A stretch of DNA of 64,000 bases from the NCBI GenBank assembly GCA_009746045.1, contig RPFO01000658.1:26193-90192 (forward strand). Direction: 5' to 3'. Shown in pieces: positions 45,947 through 54,791 of this stretch. Made by a program: the position numbers and the translations under genes. The notes under the pieces were generated by a model, which had not been told where the DNA came from, made no database searches, and saw only the letters and a list, made by a program, of their open reading frames with translations. How positions within the stretch are numbered: the first letter of the stretch is position 1; each line of letters begins with the position of its first letter. The DNA is from Mesostigma viride (Eukaryota; Streptophyta; Mesostigmatophyceae; Mesostigmatales; Mesostigmataceae).

Positions 45947-45993
45947 CCCGTGATTGCCGCCAATTGACGACAGGCTTGAACCATAATAGTAGC

Positions 45994-46698
45994 TTAGGCT
46001 AGAAGCAAATAAAAGCGGGTCGGGCCAGATACTGTTGGATCTAATACCTGGAACGTCACGGTCGCCAAATGGATCATACCAGTAACTGGAGGATCAACCA
46101 GTGAAATATGATCACAGGTTATGTCAACGTACGACGAGGATTTTGATATTGTCGTTGTAGAAAAACCGCCAGTCCACGCTTCTCCAACGACTACGCTGAT
46201 AAGCAACGGATCATTGCTCAACTTGGTGTTTGAAAATCCAAGTCTTACATAAAACTTCCTCACCGACTGACGAGCTGGTAGAATCCCATATATTTTGGCA
46301 GTATATTGGTTCATTTGCACGCCGTATTGAACATCGGGACACTTAACAACCGTGCGGATGACACTCTCATTCGTGAGTGTTAGCTCCTTAAACCAAGTAT
46401 CCGCCACACCCGGTACGGGTTTTGTGACGCTATATTTGCCAAAAATGCTACAATTCCTCGACGAGGTGGACCTGTGACGCAACTCCAACACGTCTCCAAC
46501 GGCCGTGTACGCTCCGGAAGGATTGTTGGTTTTTAGGAGTCGAACTCTATGTCTGAAGGTTATCTTGATGGCCAGACATGCGCGCCGTGGTACTCTCCGC
46601 TCAAGTGGAAAATGGTCGGATGGGCATCGGAATGTACGGGTCAATAATGTCTGTAGGATGGCTGTAAATATACCGGACGAGTTTGAGATTTTGGTCAT
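45994..46698 (-). CDS. Predicted virion protein, 234 aa
   Basis: The ATG directly follows the TGA of the upstream gene with no spacer. The N-terminal 50 residues are basic (L-E-R-R-V-P-R-R, F-R-H-R-V-R). The rest is predicted beta-rich, with Y-G-V-Q-M-N-Q-Y-T-A-K and F-Y-V-R-L-G-F-S-N. The end, F-Y-L-L-L-A, is hydrophobic. No family match is recognised. The abutting start and stop, the shared strand and the composition place it with the structural genes; a fibre or tail-spike part is possible. Confidence 0.5.
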   Translation of the reverse strand: MTKISNSSGIFTAILQTLLTRTFRCPSDHFPLERRVPRRACLAIKITFRHRVRLLKTNNPSGAYTAVGDVLELRHRSTSSRNCSIFGKYSVTKPVPGVADTWFKELTLTNESVIRTVVKCPDVQYGVQMNQYTAKIYGILPARQSVRKFYVRLGFSNTKLSNDPLLISVVVGEAWTGGFSTTTISKSSSYVDITCDHISLVDPPVTGMIHLATVTFQVLDPTVSGPTRFYLLLA

Positions 46699-46959
46699 TC
46701 ACTCAGTTTTGAGGAGTTGTTTTTGATATATAACGCTCACTTCCATCCGATTTTCTTCGAAATGCCACCCAGTAGCTGTTTTGTTGCCTCCATTGAGTTT
46801 AACGTGTATCGAACCTTTGACTTGGTTGTCAAACAGGTCGAGTGCATAGTCACTGTGGTGGAGATTGATACCCAGCATACCCCAATGCGTCGTTGCCGCA
46901 TTTCTCCAGTTCTGATGGGCATCTGTCGTGGCCGGGTGATATTTATTCGTCAAAGACAT
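46699..46959 (-). CDS. Small virus protein, 86 aa
   Basis: The open frame reaches back to a GTG at 47013, but the first ATG is at 46957-46959 (M-S-L-T-N-K-Y-H-P). It is rich in His, Asn and Trp (H-Q-N-W-R-N, G-W-H-F-E-E-N-R). The pattern S-I-H-V-K-L-N and M-E-V-S-V-I-Y suggests beta strands. It joins the following gene with no spacer. Function unknown. It may instead be the N-terminal part of the 234-aa protein if the junction TGA is an artefact, but no homopolymer lies there to support that. Confidence 0.45.
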   Translation of the reverse strand: MSLTNKYHPATTDAHQNWRNAATTHWGMLGINLHHSDYALDLFDNQVKGSIHVKLNGGNKTATGWHFEENRMEVSVIYQKQLLKTE

Positions 46960-47110
46960 AGTGTTTTCCGCGAACGAAAAAGCATCGTTGCTCCCAAATA
47001 TAGTTGAAAACACAGAAGAAAGGGCCGTCTATGAGCTGCTCTGAAAAAACACACATTTGCTAGGTGCAGGAGTGGCTGTTTTTACGAAATAGAATTTTTC
47101 GGGAGACCCT

Positions 47111-48733
47111 TCAAAGTAATATTTCGTCGCTTCTGTTTGCAGCGGTCACGAGTGGCGCGAGAATGATTCTAGGAATGAAGAGTCGTAACAGGCCCGTATA
47201 TCTCCATGTTCCCCCTGACAGATTTGGCGAGTCCTTTGCGGTTATAATCCTGTATCTGAGTTCTACATCATCGCCTTCGGATGGATTTTGAAACGTCGTT
47301 GTCTTCAACGTCCCATCCAAGGCCCCTTGAGATACTCCGTTCGCCAACAGATGAAAACCGGTGAGAGGAGGCAACGACTTTCCCCACCCCACATCATGGT
47401 CCGCGTAGACGCCGTTGATCGCGATTTTTACAGGATTTAGATATGAAATGTAGGAACTTGGTGTCCGGATGCCGGAGTGCAGTTGGCTCATTTTTGAAAC
47501 GCATACCATCACCCCTCCTTTGTGGGTGGTGTAGGAGGTGAGGGTCGAGTCGTTGTAGACGTCTATCTCGTAGTTCATATACTTGTTACTATCTGCCGCG
47601 ACTGGCGCGGTGATTACGGCGTCTTCCCCGCGCAGTCCCCCGTTTTGCGAGAGGGAGACTCCGCCGATGGTCGGAGTGGTCGGCGTGAGCTGGGTGGAAT
47701 TCATGTACCACCTGATGGGGAGTTTGCGTTGGTATGCGAAGGGGGTCGTCATCTTTATGCCCTGTTTGAGGGTCGTTCCCTCTACGACCTCCCAATTAGC
47801 GGTGGTTGGATTGGTGCTCCAGTAGAGTGCGTTCACAGGGTCAATCGGACCCATTCGCCAGTCCGTCAGTGGCGAGTATGTACGCGTGATGGTGAAGGAT
47901 CTCCCAGTTAGTGGAAGGCGGCGGTTGTCGTCGCGAATCGTGGCGAAAGACAACAACTCCACGCGGAGAGGGAGGCCGTTAAATCGAGATCCGCCGAGAC
48001 CATAGAAAGAGTCGGAAAAGTATGGATATCCTACCTCTCCGTCCACAACGCTCTCCCCCGTGCGCGCCTGGGTCGTGTGGTAGTCGCGATAGGTAAACTT
48101 ACAGATTCCACTCGCGTCGCCATTCGTAACGTTGTAGGGCAGCTGGACTCGCACATCCTGGTCATTGATGACGTTGAACGCGTTTTGGTGCGACACGGTC
48201 GTCCCGTCTTCGAGATGGAGGACGAAATCCCCGTTCAAGTTAGCTATCGACGTTTTGCCTACCCCGTGTTGGTCAAAAAGGTAGTCCAATTGCGCGCGGG
48301 TCAGGACTCTGCCACCAGGGTCTAGCAACGTATCAGGGCTAAAGTCGAAGACGTGGTACTGGGTCGCTCCCACTTTCGCCGTAAGGTAAGGTTCATTTAG
48401 AGTGAGATCGTCGACTAAAGTAGTCCCTGATTTAAAATAGGAATACCCATTCACGACGAGACTGTAAGCAAGTTCCGATGGGTCGCTTGCGGTCTCGTCG
48501 TCGTAATTGTCTCCGAGTCGCACATTTGTCGGCTGGCTCGGGTAGAAAATTTTGAATCCGTCGACAACGAGTGACTCATCGAATGGATGTGAAATGCCAA
48601 GAAGTAACGTCACGCTAGCTTGAAGCCCATCTATGTCTGTTTCGATGTTAGAAACACGCTCCTCCATTTCAGGGTCGAGCGTTAACCCGGTGGCGAGATT
48701 GGTCGGTCTGCTCAATGTTGTTAGAACGACCAT
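47111..48733 (-). CDS. Large fibre/spike-like virion protein, 540 aa
   Basis: Intact frame, the first gene of the leftward arm, starting 24 bases from the rightward arm. Residues ~20-45 (E-M-E-E-R-V-S-N-I-E-T-D-I-D-G-L-Q-A-S-V) form a short heptad coiled coil, as at the base of trimeric phage and adenoviral fibres. The remainder is long, Thr/Ser/Tyr-rich and predicted beta-structured, with no cysteine-rich or enzymatic motif. G-V-G-K-T-S near residue 155 looks like half a P-loop but lacks the rest of an ATPase. A receptor-binding or vertex spike role is inferred. It is one of two large fibre candidates in this virus. Confidence 0.55.
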   Translation of the reverse strand: MVVLTTLSRPTNLATGLTLDPEMEERVSNIETDIDGLQASVTLLLGISHPFDESLVVDGFKIFYPSQPTNVRLGDNYDDETASDPSELAYSLVVNGYSYFKSGTTLVDDLTLNEPYLTAKVGATQYHVFDFSPDTLLDPGGRVLTRAQLDYLFDQHGVGKTSIANLNGDFVLHLEDGTTVSHQNAFNVINDQDVRVQLPYNVTNGDASGICKFTYRDYHTTQARTGESVVDGEVGYPYFSDSFYGLGGSRFNGLPLRVELLSFATIRDDNRRLPLTGRSFTITRTYSPLTDWRMGPIDPVNALYWSTNPTTANWEVVEGTTLKQGIKMTTPFAYQRKLPIRWYMNSTQLTPTTPTIGGVSLSQNGGLRGEDAVITAPVAADSNKYMNYEIDVYNDSTLTSYTTHKGGVMVCVSKMSQLHSGIRTPSSYISYLNPVKIAINGVYADHDVGWGKSLPPLTGFHLLANGVSQGALDGTLKTTTFQNPSEGDDVELRYRIITAKDSPNLSGGTWRYTGLLRLFIPRIILAPLVTAANRSDEILL

Positions 48734-48757
48734 TTATTATCTACCTAGAATATAAAC
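48734..48757. promoter_or_regulatory. 24-bp divergent promoter gap
   Basis: Only 24 bases, A/T-rich (TTATTATCTACCTAGAATAT plus AAAC), separate the ATGs of the leftward and rightward arms. Both promoters must overlap coding DNA or lie within this gap. Confidence 0.55.
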
Positions 48758-49285
48758 ATGGCCTCTGAGGCTTCAGAGACCCCAACGAGCTACCAAGACG
48801 AAACCTTCGCCGAGACGCGGGAAGAGCAGGTTGACCTGGTCAAGACAATTCGAAAGGGACAACCGCTGAATGATGAACAGAAAAAAGCCCTTCGCGACAA
48901 AATGAGGGTTTACCAGCAACGCGCAAAAGCCGAGAGGGAGAAGAGACGAAACGAAGAAAAGGAGGCAGAGATAACGAAACGAAAGGTCCTTGCAAAGGAA
49001 TTGGAGATTCAGCGGCAAAGGCTAGTCGAACTCGAGCTGCAAGAAGCTCGTAACAAATCGCGGATTGAACGCCTTCTCGCTGAAGATTCCGTCGCCTCAA
49101 CCCCCGCCGACACGCCAAAACCAAGACGGGGTCGAAAGCCCAAGGAGACAGAGCCGGACTCTCCGCCACCCCCGATCAAGACCCGACAGCTCCCACCTCC
49201 ACCACCGCCACCTGTCGCGATGACGCCATACGAGATGCGCATGGCCGCCATCCGCGCGTCTCTCCTTGCTAGTCTGGACGATTAA
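48758..49285 (+). CDS. AT-hook, coiled-coil protein, 175 aa
   Basis: First gene of the rightward arm. Residues ~45-110 are a continuous charged helix (E/K/R/Q-rich) with a strong coiled-coil pattern. Near residue 125 is R-R-G-R-K-P-K, close to an AT-hook core. A poly-proline stretch follows (P-P-P-P-P-P near residue 150). The C-terminus is helical. The stop lies 12 bases before the ATPase ATG, so the two are probably co-expressed. A DNA-tethering, scaffold or packaging-accessory role fits but is not shown. No family is recognised. Confidence 0.6.
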   Translation: MASEASETPTSYQDETFAETREEQVDLVKTIRKGQPLNDEQKKALRDKMRVYQQRAKAEREKRRNEEKEAEITKRKVLAKELEIQRQRLVELELQEARNKSRIERLLAEDSVASTPADTPKPRRGRKPKETEPDSPPPPIKTRQLPPPPPPPVAMTPYEMRMAAIRASLLASLDD

Positions 49286-49297
49286 AATGTCTTCAGA

Positions 49298-50182
49298 ATG
49301 ATAATGGCTATCATCGAAGAGCGACGAATTCATTCACTTGAGAACAAAGACATCAAGCAACGATACGCCCCACAGCGTCCTGCTCCACCGAATATGCCGA
49401 GTCTTCATTTCATCGCAAACTTCTGCGGAGCTCGACGGTCTGGGAAAACTACATCGGCAGTCAACATGGCGAAGGCTTACTTTGCTAACAACTCATTCGA
49501 CAAGCTGTACCTCATTTCAGGGAGTGCCCACACGGAGCCGAAATACAAGGAGCTCCCGGAACCAGCTATGACGATGGAAGTCTACTCTAACCTGGCATTC
49601 GATGGGATGATAGATCATATAAAGTCTGACCTCCACGAATACGAGAGGTACAAGGACGATCTCAAGGTCTGGGAAACGTTCAAACGCGAATACGTGGATG
49701 GGAAAAAAAACGCAGAACTCATGGACCTCTCCATGTACCTACGCCTTGATGCAATGAACTGGGATAAACCTGCGACAAGGTTCGAGCACGGTCCTCCTTC
49801 GTCGCTCATTCTGATAGACGACATGCAAGGCAGTGCCCTCTATCAGAGCTCTAGCAAAAACGCTGTTGCGGCTTTCGCGTTCAAACACAGACACTTCCTC
49901 ACGAGCATGATTTTCCTGACACAGGCGTACACGAGCGGTGGCGTACCACGAGCAGTGCGAGCGAATATATCGTTTCTTGCGCTGTTCAGAACGAAGGACC
50001 ATCGAGCCGCGCGACAGATCGCGGAAGAGAGCGCGGGGTCTGTGGCGCCGGATGAGTTTCTCGCGCTATGGGACCACGCCGTCAAGGACGATCCTCACGA
50101 CTTCTTTGCTGTCGACTTCGACCAGCGCGACCCGAAAAAAATGTTTCGTCGAAACTTCAATACATTTCTCTCGATAAAATAA
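49298..50182 (+). CDS. Genome-packaging ATPase, FtsK/HerA (A32) type
   Basis: 294 residues, the usual size for PLV and virophage packaging ATPases. The Walker A motif G-A-R-R-S-G-K-T is at residues 44-51, preceded by the strand H-F-I-A-N-F-C. The Walker B motif, S-S-L-I-L-I-D-D, is at about 168-175, and A-F-K-H-R-H and F-L-T-Q-A-Y follow in the sensor region. The enzyme pumps the genome into preformed capsids using ATP. It starts 12 bases after the AT-hook gene; a second Met at codon 3 is an alternative start. The frame is intact, one of the clearest genes of the element. The match is by motif order only. Confidence 0.88.
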   Translation: MIMAIIEERRIHSLENKDIKQRYAPQRPAPPNMPSLHFIANFCGARRSGKTTSAVNMAKAYFANNSFDKLYLISGSAHTEPKYKELPEPAMTMEVYSNLAFDGMIDHIKSDLHEYERYKDDLKVWETFKREYVDGKKNAELMDLSMYLRLDAMNWDKPATRFEHGPPSSLILIDDMQGSALYQSSSKNAVAAFAFKHRHFLTSMIFLTQAYTSGGVPRAVRANISFLALFRTKDHRAARQIAEESAGSVAPDEFLALWDHAVKDDPHDFFAVDFDQRDPKKMFRRNFNTFLSIK

Positions 50183-50204
50183 TTTTCTCTGAACATGATA
50201 TACT

Positions 50205-50384
50205 ATGGATATTCCGTCCATCAAACGATACGCAGGCGCCGAGAAGGAGTACGTGTTGGACACCCAAGCACTCCTCCGATATTGTTCGGGTTCTCGACTG
50301 GGGCAGAAAACTCTAGAACGTGTCGTCAGGATCCTTCAAGAAGCAGGCCACCACGACACGATTCCGTCCACTGTCACGACATGA
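50205..50384 (+). CDS. Small virus ORF, 59 aa
   Basis: The ATG follows the ATPase stop by 22 bases. The product is helical and charged (I-K-R-Y-A-G-A-E-K-E-Y, T-L-E-R-V-V-R-I-L-Q-E-A). Its TGA overlaps the ATG of the next frame (ATGA at 50381-50384), a compact arrangement that argues for real coding. No family recognised. Confidence 0.45.
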   Translation: MDIPSIKRYAGAEKEYVLDTQALLRYCSGSRLGQKTLERVVRILQEAGHHDTIPSTVTT

Positions 50385-50698
50385 GCCCCGAAATCCGATT
50401 GGCCATCCTCGCCTTGGTGGGCGATCGCAGGCGTCCACGTGGGCGCTCACCCTCCAAAACGGAAAAACGACACGAACCGAAACGGCCTCGAGGGCGCCCA
50501 AGGATCCACCCCGTAGGGTATAAAAAGCCTCGAGCCAAAAAATTGTCTCATGTTCAGTCATCAGATGACGGTGACCGTAGAGGAGCGTCGCGAGCAATGG
50601 CGACGGGCCCAGGCGAAGAGGCGAGCAATCGCCCGCGACCAGACGAACTGCATCTCGGCGAAAAGCAAGGTCAAGAAGGGCGTCTGGAATCCCAGTGA
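50381..50698 (+). CDS. AT-hook protein, 105 aa, or N-terminal part of the recombinase
   Basis: Starts at the ATGA overlap. Near residue 35 it has K-R-P-R-G-R-P-R-I-H-P, a canonical AT-hook (core R-G-R-P), and R-R-P-R-G-R-S-P just before it. AT-hooks bind the minor groove of A/T-rich DNA, notable for a virus that lies in a TTAA tract. Its last 50 codons overlap the start of the recombinase frame. Either it is a separate gene, or one indel splits a longer recombinase with an AT-hook N-terminus. The frame beyond codon ~55 is doubtful. Confidence 0.45.
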   Translation: MSPEIRLAILALVGDRRRPRGRSPSKTEKRHEPKRPRGRPRIHPVGYKKPRAKKLSHVQSSDDGDRRGASRAMATGPGEEASNRPRPDELHLGEKQGQEGRLESQ

Positions 50699-51833
50699 CC
50701 GATGGATCGCAAATAACCCCGAGTGCGCGGAAAAAATCGGCTTGCAGGCGACCTCTCCACCCTCGCCGGAGCCACCGCACCACGAGGAACCGCCTGCGCG
50801 ACCTACTGATGGACGATATTGGACGTTCAACGAGGCCGTCGCCGCAGCGGATTCCCGGCCAGAGCATCACGAGCCTGGCAGGCCCTCGAGAGAGCGCGGG
50901 GCGACGCGCAAAACCGCGAAGGGGTATATCGGCAGGCTGCGAGTTCTCCTTGACAAAATGGGGTGCTCGCAGGACGAATCAGTCGACTGCCTCGCAGACA
51001 CCGCCCGTGTCCTGCGCGTCGTCCACGAAACCTCGGAACCCAAACGCAAGCTCGCACACTCGAAAGAGGATGCGTGGAGGGAGAACGAGAAGAACTTGCT
51101 CGGAGTGATAAACGGGGTGAATCGAATGATGCCACCTGAGAAGAGGCTCCCACGCGACGTGACGGACGCGTACGCTGCTCGAGTCAATGAGCTGAAGGTC
51201 GGCGATCTCGACAGGAAATTCGACAGGGCCGAGAGCAAGCCACTGAGGTACACGTACGAGCAGCTCCAGCGGATCGCCGCCGCCGAGTACAAAAAGGACC
51301 CTACGTCTGACGCCGCTTTGATGGGTCTTATTTACCTGTCCGGCGAGAAACTGCCACCGACCAGGTACGACCACGACAAAATGCGCATCGTCAGTTCTAT
51401 CAGCGAGCTCGAGCCACACGAGAACGGATACATTCCGAGCGAGCGCCGCATGATAATTCAACGTTTTAAGACGGCAGAGACGTACGGCACGTACGACTAC
51501 CAAATTCCAGACGGGTACAAGAAGCTGATTAACGCGTTGCAGGCTCGAGCTGATCAGAAGTACGTGTTCGAGGACCCAAAAAATCCAGGCGAATACATGA
51601 AGCACGAGTATTATTCTGCGAAGTACAACCGCATCTACCACGGCATTGATGCAACGAGGCAGGCGTACATCACCCGTTTCTTGAAGGGCGCTTCGTGGAA
51701 AAAGCGAAAATGGGCTGGTGACTTGATGGGGCACGACGTACTTACAGGAGCCGTTTACGAGCGGCAGGCGGGGGACCCCTCTCCCCAGGGCGGCGAGACT
51801 GGCGGACGTCGGCTGAGGCCGAGGAAAAAGTAG
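50550..51833 (+). CDS. Tyrosine recombinase/integrase
   Basis: 427 residues. The C-terminal half carries the catalytic set: Arg at 272 in P-P-T-R-Y-D-H-D-K-M, a second Arg at 370 in A-T-R-Q-A-Y, His 395 in M-G-H-D and the nucleophile Tyr 403 in A-V-Y-E-R. The x-P-P-x-R-x-D-Y/H-x-x-M form of the first box is typical of PLV and virophage tyrosine recombinases. These enzymes join viral DNA ends or circles to host DNA through a covalent 3'-phosphotyrosine. The N-terminal 230 residues hold a helical DNA-binding arm. The catalytic residues and frame are intact. It was probably used for integration into the TTAA tract, although that site would be unusual for this enzyme class. Confidence 0.8.
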   Translation: MFSHQMTVTVEERREQWRRAQAKRRAIARDQTNCISAKSKVKKGVWNPSDRWIANNPECAEKIGLQATSPPSPEPPHHEEPPARPTDGRYWTFNEAVAAADSRPEHHEPGRPSRERGATRKTAKGYIGRLRVLLDKMGCSQDESVDCLADTARVLRVVHETSEPKRKLAHSKEDAWRENEKNLLGVINGVNRMMPPEKRLPRDVTDAYAARVNELKVGDLDRKFDRAESKPLRYTYEQLQRIAAAEYKKDPTSDAALMGLIYLSGEKLPPTRYDHDKMRIVSSISELEPHENGYIPSERRMIIQRFKTAETYGTYDYQIPDGYKKLINALQARADQKYVFEDPKNPGEYMKHEYYSAKYNRIYHGIDATRQAYITRFLKGASWKKRKWAGDLMGHDVLTGAVYERQAGDPSPQGGETGGRRLRPRKK

Positions 51834-52182
51834 ACAGTTTTCCCGTGGGAAATTTTCATGAATGTCGAAAAGGATATCCTAAACTGCATGCATTATACAG
51901 GAAATAAAAAAGTTCCATGGGACCATTTTTCTCAAGGGTCGAGGTTCGAGGGTCTGTGTGGTTTTTAGACGAACTGAAATTTTTTAATCGAAACTTTTTT
52001 TTTTCTAAGCATACGGTATACAACCTTCCAGAATGGTCTCGAACTTCAACCTGCATGACGACACGGTCGACCGACACGACGTAACCGACAAGCCGACACG
52101 ATTCGATTCCTCGTGGGAGATCTCCCACGGGAATAAAGGCGGACTCTCCCACGACAATCCGCACTCTCGCGCTCACACCACC
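51834..52182 (+). promoter_or_regulatory. Replication-gene upstream region with CCCACG palindrome
   Basis: A perfect 18-base palindrome CGTGGGAGATCTCCCACG lies at 52112-52129. Another CTCCCACG follows at about 52143, and CCGTGGGAAA near 51844. The same box recurs in both ITRs. Translation from the upstream ATG at 52033 would run through it, so the start at 52183 is preferred. It could be a promoter or a replication-protein site. Confidence 0.5.
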
Positions 52183-54713
52183 ATGGAGGCTCCCGGTCCA
52201 CCCATCACCGCAAAGATGATCAAGCTCGCGCGGAGGATTAAATCTAAGAACTGGAACGATAACGCCCTAGAGCTATCCGCTAACGAAGCGCTCAGGCTCA
52301 TTCGCGCTGGCGGCCATTGGTGCGAGGTTCTAAAAGAAGACGATGTTGTCAAGCCATATCTCGATTACGACCTCAAATTCGATCACGAGGAAGGAGAGCC
52401 GGGAGTCACCGTCGACGACATCATCAACGACGTCTTCGAAAATTGTAACATCAACCATGAGAACGTCAAAGTACTCACGCGTCGTCCGCGTTGGGTCGAA
52501 ACCAAGGGCAAGAGGACGTTCAAGTACTCGTTCCGTGTCTACGTGAAGGGTTGGAAAGTGACGGTGAAGGATATGGGGCGTCTCATGAAGGCCAAACTTC
52601 TGCAGCTCCCCGGATGGGACGATTCCATTTACAACGACGGCCGATTGCTGAACTGTGTGTATAACACGAAGGACGTCGAGCCAGGATGCCCAATTCTCTC
52701 TCCCGTTGACGACAACGAGCCCATCGAAACGTTTGTCGCTCAATTGGTGGACGACGATGCAAAGTGGCTGCCTGTCGACGACTTGATCGACGGTCTCGAG
52801 CCTCCAGCAAAAAAAGGGAAAAAGTCGAGCGGTGGCAAGCGTGACGTTGGACGCCCTTCGACGAGGGTTTTCGCCACTAGCAGCGACGAAATCACGCACC
52901 TGGACAGTGACGACATCGCCAACGTCACTTCGCGCATCGTGGCCAGGTGGACCGAGCGTTACCCGAATTTTGAAGACCACGCGCTGGATGCTGCGAGCCT
53001 TCACTACTCGAAGGACCGTGACAACTACGTCCTGCGCACGTTCAGCCACTTGTGCCTCGGAGCTGGCCGCGAGCACGGGAGCAACCACACTTACCTCGTC
53101 GTATCGCGTGACGGCATCGTTCAGAAATGCCACGACTCGGACTGCCGCGACTTCTCGAGCGAAGTTGTCGCTCTCGGCGACGAACTCAAGTCTTTGCTTT
53201 TCCCATCCGAGGACGCCACGACGTCTACATCCTCGCGCACTTCGAGAATTCTCATCGCGGTGTAGCCGAGGCCTGTGTGGTGGGATTTGCTGGGACTTGG
53301 CGGTACAGCGGTGGGTCGTTGTGGAATTTCAGGGACCACAGGTGGCGCCAGCTGATGACTGACGAACCTCTGCGGAACGCCATCGCTGAGATGGACAAGC
53401 TCCCGTCCAAGTACGGGAGGTGTCGCGCTATTTTTCTGAACGGCGTGACAAGGCCGAGTATCTGGGCGACGACAAGAAGGCGGCGTACTTCGAAGCCCTG
53501 GCTGACTCCGCTGTGAAGATCTCCCACAACTTGCGTGACGGCCCTTACATCAACAACATCCGCAACGAGGTCAAGGGAATCATCTACGCCGAGCCAACCG
53601 AATTCGTGGAGAGGCTCGACAAAGATCCGCTGCTCCTGTGCTTCACTAACGGGGTTCTGGAACTCGCTACCATGACCCTGCGACCTGGACGGCCCGACGA
53701 CATGATTTCCAAGCAGATGGACTTCCCTACACGCCAGACGCCGACACTTGTGCTATGGAAGTGAAGTTGGAGGAAATTTTCCCAGACGCTGTGACCCGGG
53801 CCCACTTCAAGCGTTTCCTTGGCTCACTGATGGTGGGGGACAATCGTGACGAGCAAGGATACTTCTGGAAGGGTTCAGGACGGAACGGGAAGGGCTTCCT
53901 GATGAGCGTCATCAGGTCAGCGTACGGCGACAACGTGAACAACGTTCGTGCTGCTTTCTACACTTCGCAGGAGCGGGACAGCGATGTGGCGACGCCAGAA
54001 GTTTTGGAATGCGCGGCATGCGCGTTGGTTTGACGAACGAGCTCCAGCGCAACGTCCCTATCGTGGCGTCGAAGTTCAAGAATATCACTGGCAACGGGGT
54101 CCTGAAGGCGCGTGCTCTCCACTCGAACGAGTACGTGCAATTTCCTACGACGTTCAAGCTAGTTTTGGACACCAACAACGACGTGAAATTTGACGAGCAC
54201 TGCGAGGGATTGTGGGACCGCGCTGTCATGTACCCTTTCGTGAGCAAGTTTTGCACGCAGGAGGAAATTGACGCGGAACCTGAGCGTCAGCACATGAAGC
54301 TCATCGACACCACACTGGGCACTCGCGCCAAGGAGTTTGCGTTAGGATTGATGGCGATTTCGATTAGAGAGTGCGTAGTATACCTGGCAGCAACTAGCAA
54401 GGACGAGAGGTGGCCGCCTAGGTCGGAGGAGATGAGAGTCCTGAAGACGGACTCGAAGGTTTCGTCTGATGGTGTGGGTGCCTTTATCGAGGAGCTAAAG
54501 AAAAGCGGCGAGCTCGTCAAGTGCAGCGGAGAGGCAGTGCCTGTCAAGGTTCTTCTCGACGAGTACATTGCTTCGACTGGTATGGATAGCTACAAGGCGA
54601 AATTATTTGGAGACGAGGCAAAGGCGGTTTTGGGCTGCAGGCTGACTCAGTACAAATTGAGCGACGGTTCCAGGCCGAACTGCTTTATTGGATGGCGGTA
54701 TTGCCCTTCGTAA
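52183..54713 (+). pseudogene. Primase-SF3 helicase fusion, four frame breaks
   Basis: Start at ATG 52183 (context CACCACCATGG). The N-terminal primase has Y-L-D-Y-D-L-K-F-D, with the catalytic D-x-D at residues 61 and 63, then K-Y-S-F-R-V-Y-V. C-H-D-S-D-C (316-321) fits the zinc site often found between primase and helicase. Downstream, F-T-N-G-V-L-E-L and R-P-G-R-P-D-D mark the D5 N-terminal region. G-S-G-R-N-G-K-G (53873) is the SF3 Walker A. G-L-T-N-E-L-Q (54024) and L-D-T-N-N-D-V (54165) fit the B and C motifs. Breaks lie near 53217 (C), 53430 (T-run), 53735 (C) and 54010 (A). Each needs one base and all lie in short homopolymers. The enzyme would unwind DNA and lay primers. The last gene of the right arm, it ends 78 bases before the ITR. 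Confidence 0.8.
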
Positions 54714-54791
54714 GTAATATTTTAATGAAACGATTTTTCACATGTCAATCGATGGTCCTTCCGCTTTCAGATGGACCCCCAGACGTCACCT

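Noticed and set aside
47111..48733. P-loop ATPase in the 540-aa protein (G-V-G-K-T-S)
   Set aside because: No Walker B and no preceding strand of an ATPase; the protein is predicted beta-rich with a fibre-like coiled coil.
52330..53133. 267-codon minus-strand frame
   Set aside because: Antisense shadow of the primase gene; no motif of its own.
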